Source: Massilia sp. W12 (GTDB lineage: Bacteria > Pseudomonadota > Gammaproteobacteria > Burkholderiales > Burkholderiaceae_D). Taken from it: 64,000 nt of DNA. Of this stretch, positions 41,942 to 49,061 are shown piece after piece. The position numbers were made by a program, and so were the translations under genes. Location: NCBI RefSeq assembly GCF_037300705.1, contig NZ_CP147776.1, positions 4,774,001 to 4,838,000 of the forward strand, written 5' to 3'. Under the pieces are notes generated by a model, which had not been told where the DNA came from, did not search any database, and worked only from the letters and a program-made list of their open reading frames with translations. Every line of letters begins with the position of its first letter. The first letter of the stretch is position 1.

Positions 41942-43579
41942 GTGAGCACACTTTTGGAAAGCCGCATCGCCCTGCTTGGCGCCCCCGCCCGCCGTCATTT
42001 GTTGCAACAAGGTTTGCGCGGAATTGAGCGAGAAACCTTGCGCGTTGACGCCTTTGGCAAATTGGCCCACAGCCCGCACCCGCGCGCCTGGGGCAGTGCG
42101 CTGACGCATCCGCACCTGACAACCGATTATGCGGAAACGCTGGTCGAATTCATCACCCCGGCGCGGCATGACATCGGCCAGGCGATTGATGATTTGTGCG
42201 GCGCACACCGTTTCGCCTATTCCCATCTGCATGATGAAATGCTGTGGATGCATTCGATGCCGGCGCAATTGCCGCCGGAAGATGAAATCGCCATCGCCTG
42301 GTATGGGGTGTCCAATCCCGGCATGCTGAAGCACGTCTATCGGCGCGGTCTGGCTTTACGTTACGGCAAAGCAATGCAGTGCATTGCCGGCGTGCACTAC
42401 AATTTTTCGCTGTCTGAAGATGTCTGGGCGCTGCTGCAAACTGAGGAAGCGCAATTACTGCCGAATCTGGCCAACCTGAGCCGCCAGGATTACCAGTCGG
42501 AAAGCTATATGGCTTTGATCCGCAATTTCCGCCGCTACAGCTGGCTGCTGATGTATTTATTCGGCGCGTCGCCGGCGCTGTCCACCTGTTTCCTGCAGGG
42601 CCGCGAACATCAACTCGAACGCCTTTCTGACGACACCCTGTTTTTGCCATACGCCACCAGCCTGCGCATGAGCGATCTGGGCTACCAGAACGACGCCCAG
42701 ACCGATTTGCAACCGCGCGAAAACAGTCTCGAATGTTATGTGCACACCCTGTCTGAGGCGGTGAATAAACCCTGGCCGCCGTATGCGGAACTGGGCTTGC
42801 GGCATGGCCAGGACTGGGTGCAAATCTCGACCAATGTGCTGCAAATCGAAAACGAATACTATTCAACCATCCGCCCCAAACGCATCACCAAGCCGGGTGA
42901 AAGACCGATTCAAGCGCTGTGCCGGCGCGGCGTGCAATATATCGAAGTGCGTTGCCTGGATGTCGATCCGTTTGAACCCGCCGGCATCGCACGCGACACC
43001 GCGCGCTTTATGGATGTGTTTTTGCACTGGTGCGCACTGGCCGAAAGCGCGCCGATTTTCGCCGAGGGCAAGCAGGAAAATGCGCATAACTTCGCCACCG
43101 TGGTGAAAGAAGGCCGCCGCCCCGGCCTGCAGTTGCAAAGGAATGGCCATGCCATCAGTTTGCATGACTGGGGCCGTGAACTGATCGCCGAGATGCAAGA
43201 GGTGGCGGATCTGCTGGATCTGGTGCGCGGCGACGATACCCATCGGCGCACCCTGGCGCTGCAAGCCGGTAAGCTGGAACACCCGGAATTGACGCCATCC
43301 GCGCGCGTGCTTGAGGCCATCCGCTCGTATGACAACAGCTTCCATGAATTCGCCTTGCAGCAATCAGTCTTGCACGCCAACTGGTTCCGCAATCATCCGC
43401 CAGCCCCGGAACTGGCGCGCGAATACGAACATATGGCCGAGCAAAGCCTGGCTGAGCAACGCGCCATGGAAGCAGCGGATCAAATCAGTTTTGATGAATA
43501 CATTGAGGCATATCGCCACAGCAAATTGTGTCAGGAATGCGATCCGGCGCCGGCGCATATGTCAGTGGAATGCGCTTGA
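41942..43579 (+). CDS. gshA: Glutamate-cysteine ligase
   Basis: 545 aa from GTG 41942 (AGAAGGAAGAATAA upstream). Makes gamma-glutamylcysteine, the first step of glutathione synthesis. Proteobacterial type: GIERETLRV at residues 26-34, the EFITPA block, MQCIAGVHYNFS, and GVQYIEVRCLDVDPFEP. Length is somewhat above the 518 aa of E. coli GshA because of the C-terminal tail. Stands alone; no gshB in the window. Confidence 0.95.
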   Translation: MSTLLESRIALLGAPARRHLLQQGLRGIERETLRVDAFGKLAHSPHPRAWGSALTHPHLTTDYAETLVEFITPARHDIGQAIDDLCGAHRFAYSHLHDEMLWMHSMPAQLPPEDEIAIAWYGVSNPGMLKHVYRRGLALRYGKAMQCIAGVHYNFSLSEDVWALLQTEEAQLLPNLANLSRQDYQSESYMALIRNFRRYSWLLMYLFGASPALSTCFLQGREHQLERLSDDTLFLPYATSLRMSDLGYQNDAQTDLQPRENSLECYVHTLSEAVNKPWPPYAELGLRHGQDWVQISTNVLQIENEYYSTIRPKRITKPGERPIQALCRRGVQYIEVRCLDVDPFEPAGIARDTARFMDVFLHWCALAESAPIFAEGKQENAHNFATVVKEGRRPGLQLQRNGHAISLHDWGRELIAEMQEVADLLDLVRGDDTHRRTLALQAGKLEHPELTPSARVLEAIRSYDNSFHEFALQQSVLHANWFRNHPPAPELAREYEHMAEQSLAEQRAMEAADQISFDEYIEAYRHSKLCQECDPAPAHMSVECA

Positions 43580-43679
43580 AGGGGGTTCGGTGGCCGGCTT
43601 GCATGCCTTTGTGATGCAGGCCTTGCCGGGTGGGCGGATCAACGTTTGTTGTTTTTTGGGGTTTGGGGGTTTTGCGGTT

Positions 43680-44909
43680 TTACGCGACGCCACGTTCCAA
43701 GACAAAGCTGGCGATAGTGCTGGCGCTGCCGCCCAGATTCAGACAGGCGGCGCGCTGTGCGCCTGCCACCTGATAGTCTCCGGCCAAACCCGTCACCTGT
43801 TTCGCACAGTCCCACAGCATGCGGATGCCGCTGGCGCCGACAGGATGGCCGGCCCCGATTAAACCGCCGGAGGGATTCACCGGCAAACGCCCGCCGAAAC
43901 ACAGGCTGTCATCCTGCAGAGCGCGCCACCCCTCACCAGGCGGCGTCAAGCCAAAATGATCCAGCGCAATGTATTGCGTCATGGCGAAGCAATCATGGGT
44001 TTCAATCAAATCCATCTGCCAGACATCGGCCACGCCGGCGCGCGCAAAGGCATCCTGAATCGCCGCCGCCATATGCGGAAACAGCAGCGCATTGCTATGC
44101 GCCAATTTGCTCTCCAGCGATAAACCGGCAGTACGCCAGCCCCAGCCGCTGATGCGCGCCAGCTGATGCAAGCTTTTGCCGTGCAGTTCCGCCCACAGAT
44201 GGGCAAAGCGCGCATTCGCCAGCAACACCGCCGCGCCGCCATCAGTCACCTGGCCGCAATCATTGCGCCGGGTCCACCCATCCACTACCGGATTGGCTTC
44301 ATCATCCTGGCTGAAACTGGCTTGCGTGAATTCCCATTTGCGGGTTTGCGCCAAAGGATTGCGTTTGGCGTGCTGCAAATTGCGGCGCGCGATTTCCGCC
44401 AGATAGGCATACTCCATGCCATAGCGCTCGGCGTAAATTTGCGCCATGCGGCTGAACATATGCGGCCACAGCAGCCGCACCTCCTTTGCTTCACGCCCGG
44501 TCCAGGCCGCCGCCCCCAGATTGCGCGCCGCCGTCAGCCCCTGCACATTGCGCTCTTGCTCCGCGCCCAACACCAGCACACAGTCATGCCAGCCAGCCTG
44601 GATTTGCGCCATCGCTCCCAGAATCGCCATACTGCCGGAAGCGCAGGCCGCTTCATGCCGGGTCGCCGGCTTGCCCCAAAAACGCGCATCCAGACTGGCC
44701 GGCATAGCGCCAAGCTGGGCCTGACGGTTGAATAATTCGCCAAACGCATTGCCGACGTGAATCGCGCCGATTTGCGCCGGCGCCAGGGCCGACGCCTGCA
44801 TCACGCCATCCAGCGTTTCCTGCACAATGTCGGCAATATCCTTGCCTTCTTTGGAAAAATTGCGCGCGAAATCGGTTTGATAGCCTGCCAGCACATACAC
44901 GGACTGCAT
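43680..44909 (-). CDS. Thiolase superfamily acetyl-CoA acetyltransferase (SCP-x-like)
   Basis: 409 aa from ATG 44909 with an AAGGAG site. The nucleophilic Cys is in HEAACASGSMA and the catalytic His in GAGHPVGASG. The second active-site Cys (CxGGG in biosynthetic thiolases) is replaced: the C-terminus has LNLGGSAST. ETHDCFAMTQYIALDHFGL is also present. This fits SCP2-thiolase-like or non-classical thiolases, so the direction and substrate are unsure. No fatty-acid genes are adjacent. Confidence 0.85.
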   Translation of the reverse strand: MQSVYVLAGYQTDFARNFSKEGKDIADIVQETLDGVMQASALAPAQIGAIHVGNAFGELFNRQAQLGAMPASLDARFWGKPATRHEAACASGSMAILGAMAQIQAGWHDCVLVLGAEQERNVQGLTAARNLGAAAWTGREAKEVRLLWPHMFSRMAQIYAERYGMEYAYLAEIARRNLQHAKRNPLAQTRKWEFTQASFSQDDEANPVVDGWTRRNDCGQVTDGGAAVLLANARFAHLWAELHGKSLHQLARISGWGWRTAGLSLESKLAHSNALLFPHMAAAIQDAFARAGVADVWQMDLIETHDCFAMTQYIALDHFGLTPPGEGWRALQDDSLCFGGRLPVNPSGGLIGAGHPVGASGIRMLWDCAKQVTGLAGDYQVAGAQRAACLNLGGSASTIASFVLERGVA

Positions 44910-45156
44910 TCTGCTCTCCTTCCCGCGTGGCGGAATACCTTCATTTTTGCAGATCAAGCTCTGCAATGCGAGCCATGCGGCATGGCGTCACCGCATGAGC
45001 AATAATGTAATGCTTATCTGTCTGCGCCGCTGAAAAAGCCTGTGCATAAATAAAAACGCAGCGCCGATCAACTGACCAGACACTGCGCAAAGGAGGATTC
45101 TGAGAGAGACTGCAACACTGCAAACAAACTGCCACTGCCCTTACCTGCCCACGCAC

Positions 45157-45351
45157 TCACGCATGGGCGCTGATGTATTCCACTTTGTCGCGCGCTTTGC
45201 GCAACAGGATGCCGAGTTCGCCGACTTCCGCAAACATCTCGCCATGCGTTTCCGCAGCAAGACGTTGCGTCATTTCCTGCGCCAGCCGGATCACCACCGC
45301 CAATTCTTCCGAAGTTTCACGGCGTTCCCATTCTTCTGACACGGCGCTCAT
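45157..45351 (-). CDS. Small hypothetical helical protein
   Basis: 64 aa from ATG 45351, chosen because a strong GGAGGGATGGA site precedes it; an in-frame ATG at 45444 would give 95 aa. Charged, fully alpha-helical by appearance (ELAVVIRLAQEMTQRLAAE, VGELGILLRKARDKVEY). No known family. Might bind a protein partner; no operon partner is adjacent. Confidence 0.55.
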   Translation of the reverse strand: MSAVSEEWERRETSEELAVVIRLAQEMTQRLAAETHGEMFAEVGELGILLRKARDKVEYISAHA

Positions 45352-45672
45352 TCCATCCCTCCATTGATCATGCTTTACGGAATCTGCAGCTACCGCCGGA
45401 TACCTGTCCCGACTGCTTTGCTGCACCGCATTGCGTTCAACCATGATGTTATTCTACAGAAACACTTTTTCAAATCAAGAAGTCTGCGAAAAATAAACTT
45501 CTTGAATTTTCCCTTGTTATCAACTTGGTTTATCTTGTCAAAAATTCCTTTTTTTGCTGCACTGGCAAAACTTCATCCGGCCAAAACCCTGATTTTCATC
45601 TGAAATAACGGCAGTTCGCTGGGAATCAGTGTTTTTCCATGCGGAAACTTTTTACGTTGCGGCGCAGCATTC
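45352..45672. other. AT-rich intergenic region with an inverted repeat (321 bp)
   Basis: From about 45435 the sequence is AT-rich. A perfect 9-bp inverted repeat TCAAGAAGT (45475-45483) / ACTTCTTGA (45497-45505) lies in it, with a 13-nt spacer, which could be an operator or a weak hairpin. No gene convincing on either strand. Confidence 0.45.
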
Positions 45673-46713
45673 TCACCAGGTTTCAAAGCCTTCCAGCACA
45701 TTTACCGCATTCACCCCGACTTCATTCACCGCATACCCCCCCTCAAAAATAAACACCGTCGGCAAGCCAAGCTGTGCAATCCGTTCGCCGATGCGCAAAT
45801 AGTCGCTTGTTTGCAACAGAAAATGCGAAATCGGGTCGCCGGCGAAGGTATCCACCCCCAAAGAAATCACCAGCGCATCCGGACGCGCAGCGGCAATCCG
45901 CAGGCAGGCGCTCTCCAGCGCGGCGAACCATTGGGCTGCGCTGCTGCCTTGCGCCAGCGGCAGATTCAGATTCCAGCCCGCCCCCTCGCCAGCCCCGGTT
46001 TCATCGGCATACCCCAGATAAAAGGGGAAATCTGTGGCGGGATTAGCATGAATCGAGACAAAAAGGACATCACTGCGCTGATAAAAGATGCTTTGCGTAC
46101 CATTCCCGTGGTGATAATCAATATCCAGAATCGCCACCCTGCGCGCGCCGTCATCCAATAAATGCTGCGCCGCCAGCGCGGCATTATTCAAAAAACAGTA
46201 GCCGCCAAAAAAATCATGTCCGGCATGGTGGCCTGGCGGTCTGCTGAGCACAAATGTTGCACGCTCGCCACAGTTGAGCGCATGCGCGGCATTGATCGCG
46301 CAGTCGGCCCCGGTTTTCGCCGCCAACCAGGTTCCGGCTGTCAGCGGAGTGCCGGAATCCATCGAATACAAACCCAGCTTGGCGCAAAAATTATCCGGCT
46401 CCTTGTCATGCCGCAAGCTGCGTATCGGCCAGACCGCCGGCAGCGCATCTCTTTCCGCATTCGCAGGATCCAAGGCCACCCATTCCTGCCAGGCGTGACG
46501 TAGAAAATGCAGATAACGCGGACTGTGGATTTTTTCCAACGACATCAGGGGCACGCCTTGCGGCGTGACAATTTCTCCCAGACCGCGCCGTTGCAATTCG
46601 GCCAGCACAAAATCCACACGCTGCGGTTTTTCAAAGCAGGGCAAGAGCTCGCCGCGAAAGAATTCCACCTTGCCGGCATGCTGACTATGCTGCCCATTGT
46701 AAAAAGTTAACAT
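45673..46713 (-). CDS. Histone deacetylase superfamily protein
   Basis: 347 aa from ATG 46713 with a GGAGGG site. The HDAC-fold active site is complete: RPPGHHAGHDFFGGYCFLNN (catalytic His pair), ILDIDYHHGNGTQSIFY (zinc ligands Asp and His) and the later LVISLGVDTFAGDPISHF. Bacterial members act on acetylpolyamines, acetoin-related substrates or acetylated proteins; the substrate cannot be read from sequence. It could deacetylate acetylpolyamines, but the polyamine cluster is more than 13 kb away. Confidence 0.9.
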   Translation of the reverse strand: MLTFYNGQHSQHAGKVEFFRGELLPCFEKPQRVDFVLAELQRRGLGEIVTPQGVPLMSLEKIHSPRYLHFLRHAWQEWVALDPANAERDALPAVWPIRSLRHDKEPDNFCAKLGLYSMDSGTPLTAGTWLAAKTGADCAINAAHALNCGERATFVLSRPPGHHAGHDFFGGYCFLNNAALAAQHLLDDGARRVAILDIDYHHGNGTQSIFYQRSDVLFVSIHANPATDFPFYLGYADETGAGEGAGWNLNLPLAQGSSAAQWFAALESACLRIAAARPDALVISLGVDTFAGDPISHFLLQTSDYLRIGERIAQLGLPTVFIFEGGYAVNEVGVNAVNVLEGFETW

Positions 46714-46787
46714 GCGCCCTCCATGGCTGATCGCGGGCATAAGCCCTTATTATTCATAAAACTAATAAACTTTATCATGAATATAAA

Positions 46788-46887
46788 TTGGATTAATATG
46801 TTGCCGTGCATCATAATGCTTTCCGTCTCCTCTATTCTCCTCCAAGAAAATAGATTCACGCCCATCCCCGGATGGGCGTTTTTTTTT
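46788..46887 (+). ncRNA. Anti-Shine-Dalgarno small RNA, copy 1
   Basis: Promoter elements: TTGGAT (46788-46793), 18-bp spacer, CATAAT (46812-46817). The predicted RNA is about 64 nt (46824-46887). A first hairpin has stem CTATT (46832-46836) / AATAG (46849-46853) with CTCCTCC (46837-46843) exposed in the loop, complementary to ribosome binding sites. A second hairpin CGCCCATCC / GGATGGGCG followed by nine T is a terminator. Two more copies follow downstream with the same order of parts. No open frame of any length. It resembles the betaproteobacterial toxic small RNA family as I recall it. Confidence 0.75.
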
Positions 46888-46964
46888 GATCTTTCGGCTA
46901 CACTTGAAAAACGCCGCACAACCCTGATATCACGGCGCGTCATCATCAAATGCGAGAATCTATC

Positions 46965-47684
46965 ATGTCACGTTATAAAGCCTTTGCCCTGCACCTTGCG
47001 GCAAGCTTGGTGCTTATTCTTGGCATCTTCATGGCCTTGCGCTCGATCTGGTACCCCGGACCGCTGTTTCATGCTGCGCAGGCCAGCAATCTGATGCAAA
47101 TCCTGATTCCGGTGGATGTGATCCTCGGGCCGATATTAACCTTGATCATTTTCAAGGCTGGCAAGCGCGGCCTGAAATTTGATCTGGCCATCATTTTTCT
47201 GGCGCAAGCCAGCTTTCTGTTGTACGGCTTGTATTCCATTTACCAGGTGCGGCCGGTGTACTTTGCCCTGATGGAGCAAAACGCTTACCTGATCACGGCA
47301 AATGCGGTCGAAGACGAAAATCTGGCCAAAGCCAAGGACGAGCGATATCGGAAATTACCGGCGTGGGGGCCTGAGTGGGTCTTTGTCAAAGCGCCCACCG
47401 ATTCTGAAGCGCGCAGCAATGATGTGCTGACCAATGCCATTTTCGGCATTGGCTCACAAAATCTGCCGGAACTGTACAGCCCGCTGCAAGATAAACAATT
47501 GCAAGCGGCGGCCCTTCCGTTTGAGCGGCTGAAAGATCTCAAACCGGCTGACCATAAAAAGCTGCTGGATTATCTTGAACAGCACAAGGGCCAAAAACAC
47601 GGCTTTATCCGGCTCTACACCAAGACAGGCCCGATGTTTATAGCGATCAATATGCAAGATGGCAAGGTGGCGCAATTGATCTGA
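46965..47684 (+). CDS. TfpX/TfpZ-like type IV pilin accessory protein
   Basis: 239 aa from ATG 46965. The N-terminal half has three to four membrane segments (LHLAASLVLILGIFMALRSI; LIPVDVILGPILTLIIF; LKFDLAIIFLAQASFLLYGLY) and the family-specific YPGPLFHAA and PVDVILGPILT. A soluble C-terminal part follows. TfpX/TfpZ proteins assist surface display of particular type IV pilins and normally sit next to the pilin gene. Here no pilin gene is adjacent, and the gene is bracketed by two anti-SD RNA units. Confidence 0.85.
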   Translation: MSRYKAFALHLAASLVLILGIFMALRSIWYPGPLFHAAQASNLMQILIPVDVILGPILTLIIFKAGKRGLKFDLAIIFLAQASFLLYGLYSIYQVRPVYFALMEQNAYLITANAVEDENLAKAKDERYRKLPAWGPEWVFVKAPTDSEARSNDVLTNAIFGIGSQNLPELYSPLQDKQLQAAALPFERLKDLKPADHKKLLDYLEQHKGQKHGFIRLYTKTGPMFIAINMQDGKVAQLI

Positions 47685-47728
47685 ACACATTATTCACAAA
47701 ACTTATCGACACTATTCTGAATATAAAT

Positions 47729-47828
47729 TTGACGAATAGATTGCCACAGGGCAAAATAACACCTGTCTCCTCTATTCTTCCTCCTGGAAAATAGCTTCAA
47801 GCCCGCACCTGATGCGGGCTTTTTTTTT
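47729..47828 (+). ncRNA. Anti-Shine-Dalgarno small RNA, copy 2
   Basis: Same layout as the copy at 46788: TTGACG (47729-47734), 17-bp spacer, CAAAAT (47752-47757), hairpin CTATT (47772-47776) / AATAG (47790-47794) with CCTCC (47780-47784) in the loop, then terminator stem AGCCCGCA / TGCGGGCT with nine T. The terminator stem sequence differs from copy 1 but pairing is kept. Homology begins upstream at about 47690, right after the TfpX-like stop. Confidence 0.75.
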
Positions 47829-48399
47829 GCCTGGGCGATGCACCATTGCGGCGCTTTGCCGCCCGGGATTGCGACAAGACGGTGCAGCAAAGGCTGCCGC
47901 GATTCGCATCAAGCCTGTGGCATACCAGCGCGACAGCACTGGCACAAAAACTGCTTAGAAGAGAGATGAAAGATTGGGCCTACTGTCAACTTTGACAGTC
48001 TGCGCCAAATCGCACTTGGCATTTTGCTTGGCATCGGCGTAAAAATTTACGAAAAAGACAAGTGGAAAGATCAAAAATTTCCCGCACGGCCGGTCTTTTT
48101 TGTTGCGCAGCGCCAACTTATACAATATGCGGCCCCAAGCGCTTTGAGGATCTTTCGCCTTTTTTGATGTCAGCGTGAAATGTGGGTAAATGATTGGATT
48201 CGTGCAGTGATTTGCTGCTATCTGTGGCAAATTTCACATCGGAGGATTTTTTAGACAGATTGCTGGCAAGCCGTCAAAAAAAGTATTTTGGATCTGATTT
48301 GTTGCGCCGCGATTAATTCTTGCCGGGAAAAACACCGAGCAAGTGCTCGCGGCTTTTTCCATTATTCGGAAATTGTATGACTTACATCATAAAGATAAA
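47829..48399. other. Intergenic DNA between RNA copies 2 and 3 (571 bp)
   Basis: Lower GC than neighbours, no open frame with a start and ribosome site longer than about 30 codons. A codon run of about 50 without an ATG (about 47970-48160, plus strand) is seen and not called. Near the end there is a small hairpin GAGCA-AG-TGCTC (48337-48348) followed by GGCTTTTT, a possible terminator. Origin unknown; may be remnants of a lost pilin gene or of further RNA units. Confidence 0.4.
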
Positions 48400-48497
48400 T
48401 TGGCTTGATATCGGAGAAGAGCGCATCATGCTTCCTGTCTCCTCTATTTCTCCTCCTAGAAAATAGATTGATGCCCACCCCAGGTGGGCTTTTTTTT
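48400..48497 (+). ncRNA. Anti-Shine-Dalgarno small RNA, copy 3
   Basis: TTGGCT (48400-48405), 18-bp spacer, CATCAT (48424-48429), hairpin CTATTT (48444-48449) / AAATAG (48461-48466) with CTCCTCC (48450-48456) in the loop, terminator stem GCCCACC / GGTGGGC with loop CCA and eight T (48473-48497). Predicted RNA about 62 nt. It ends 10 bp before the stop of the convergent GNAT gene. Confidence 0.75.
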
Positions 48498-48506
48498 GCC
48501 TGCGCT

Positions 48507-48953
48507 TTATTCAACTGATTGCTGATAAACCAGGGGGCGGTGGATTTCCATGATGCGCTCCGGGTGCGCCGGCTGCGTAAAGCCCAGCGGCTGGTACACC
48601 CCATGCGCATCGCTGGTGACCAGCATGATGCGGCGCAAGCGCTGCCAACACTCCTGCTGCAACACGCTTTGCAACATTTGTCTGGCGAAGCCATGCCCCC
48701 GCCAGGCCGGCAGCACAAACACATCAGACAGATAGGCAAATGTGGCGTAATCCGTCACCAGACGCATAAAGCTGACTTGCTGTGCGCCGACAAAACCGCC
48801 CACACAATAGGAATGCGCCAAGGCCTGGCGCAAAGTCGCCGCTGGAATATCGCGCGCCCAGGCGCTGTGCCGGGCTAAAAAGTCATGAATCATGGCGAAA
48901 TCCATTTCCGCCAATTGATCTGAGATCCTGAGTTGCTGCGCTTCATGCATCAT
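48507..48953 (-). CDS. GNAT family N-acetyltransferase
   Basis: 148 aa. The acetyl-CoA motif A is LSDVFVLPAWRGHGFARQML (R-G-H-G-F-A at the pyrophosphate loop), and motif B is near ILVTSDAHGVYQPLGF-like residues (MLVTSDAHGVYQPLGF). Substrate unknown. Start ATG 48953 or 48950. The gene is convergent with RNA copy 3. Confidence 0.9.
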   Translation of the reverse strand: MMHEAQQLRISDQLAEMDFAMIHDFLARHSAWARDIPAATLRQALAHSYCVGGFVGAQQVSFMRLVTDYATFAYLSDVFVLPAWRGHGFARQMLQSVLQQECWQRLRRIMLVTSDAHGVYQPLGFTQPAHPERIMEIHRPLVYQQSVE

Positions 48954-49014
48954 CCACCCCCAGCCAAAAAACGCCAGTGTAGCGCTATGTAAGGGTATAT
49001 CCGCTCGGGCAAAA

Positions 49015-49044
49015 AAAACGGCGAACCCGGAAGTCCGCCGTTTT
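49015..49044 (-). terminator. Terminator of secA
   Basis: 9-bp stem AAAACGGCG / CGCCGTTTT with a 12-nt loop; on the minus strand the stem is followed by eight U. It lies 18 bp after the secA stop. Confidence 0.85.
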
Positions 49045-49061
49045 GCTCTGCAATGCCGCGC

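Noticed and set aside
43580-43679. Possible terminator between gshA and the thiolase gene
   Set aside because: Only a loose stem around GGCTTGCAT and ATGCAGGC with a poor U-run; not strong enough to annotate.
47960-48165. About 50 open codons (including GIKIYEKDKWKDQKF in another phase of plus strand) between RNA copies 2 and 3
   Set aside because: No start codon or ribosome site in frame and a stop just upstream; too short to support. May be a decayed gene piece.
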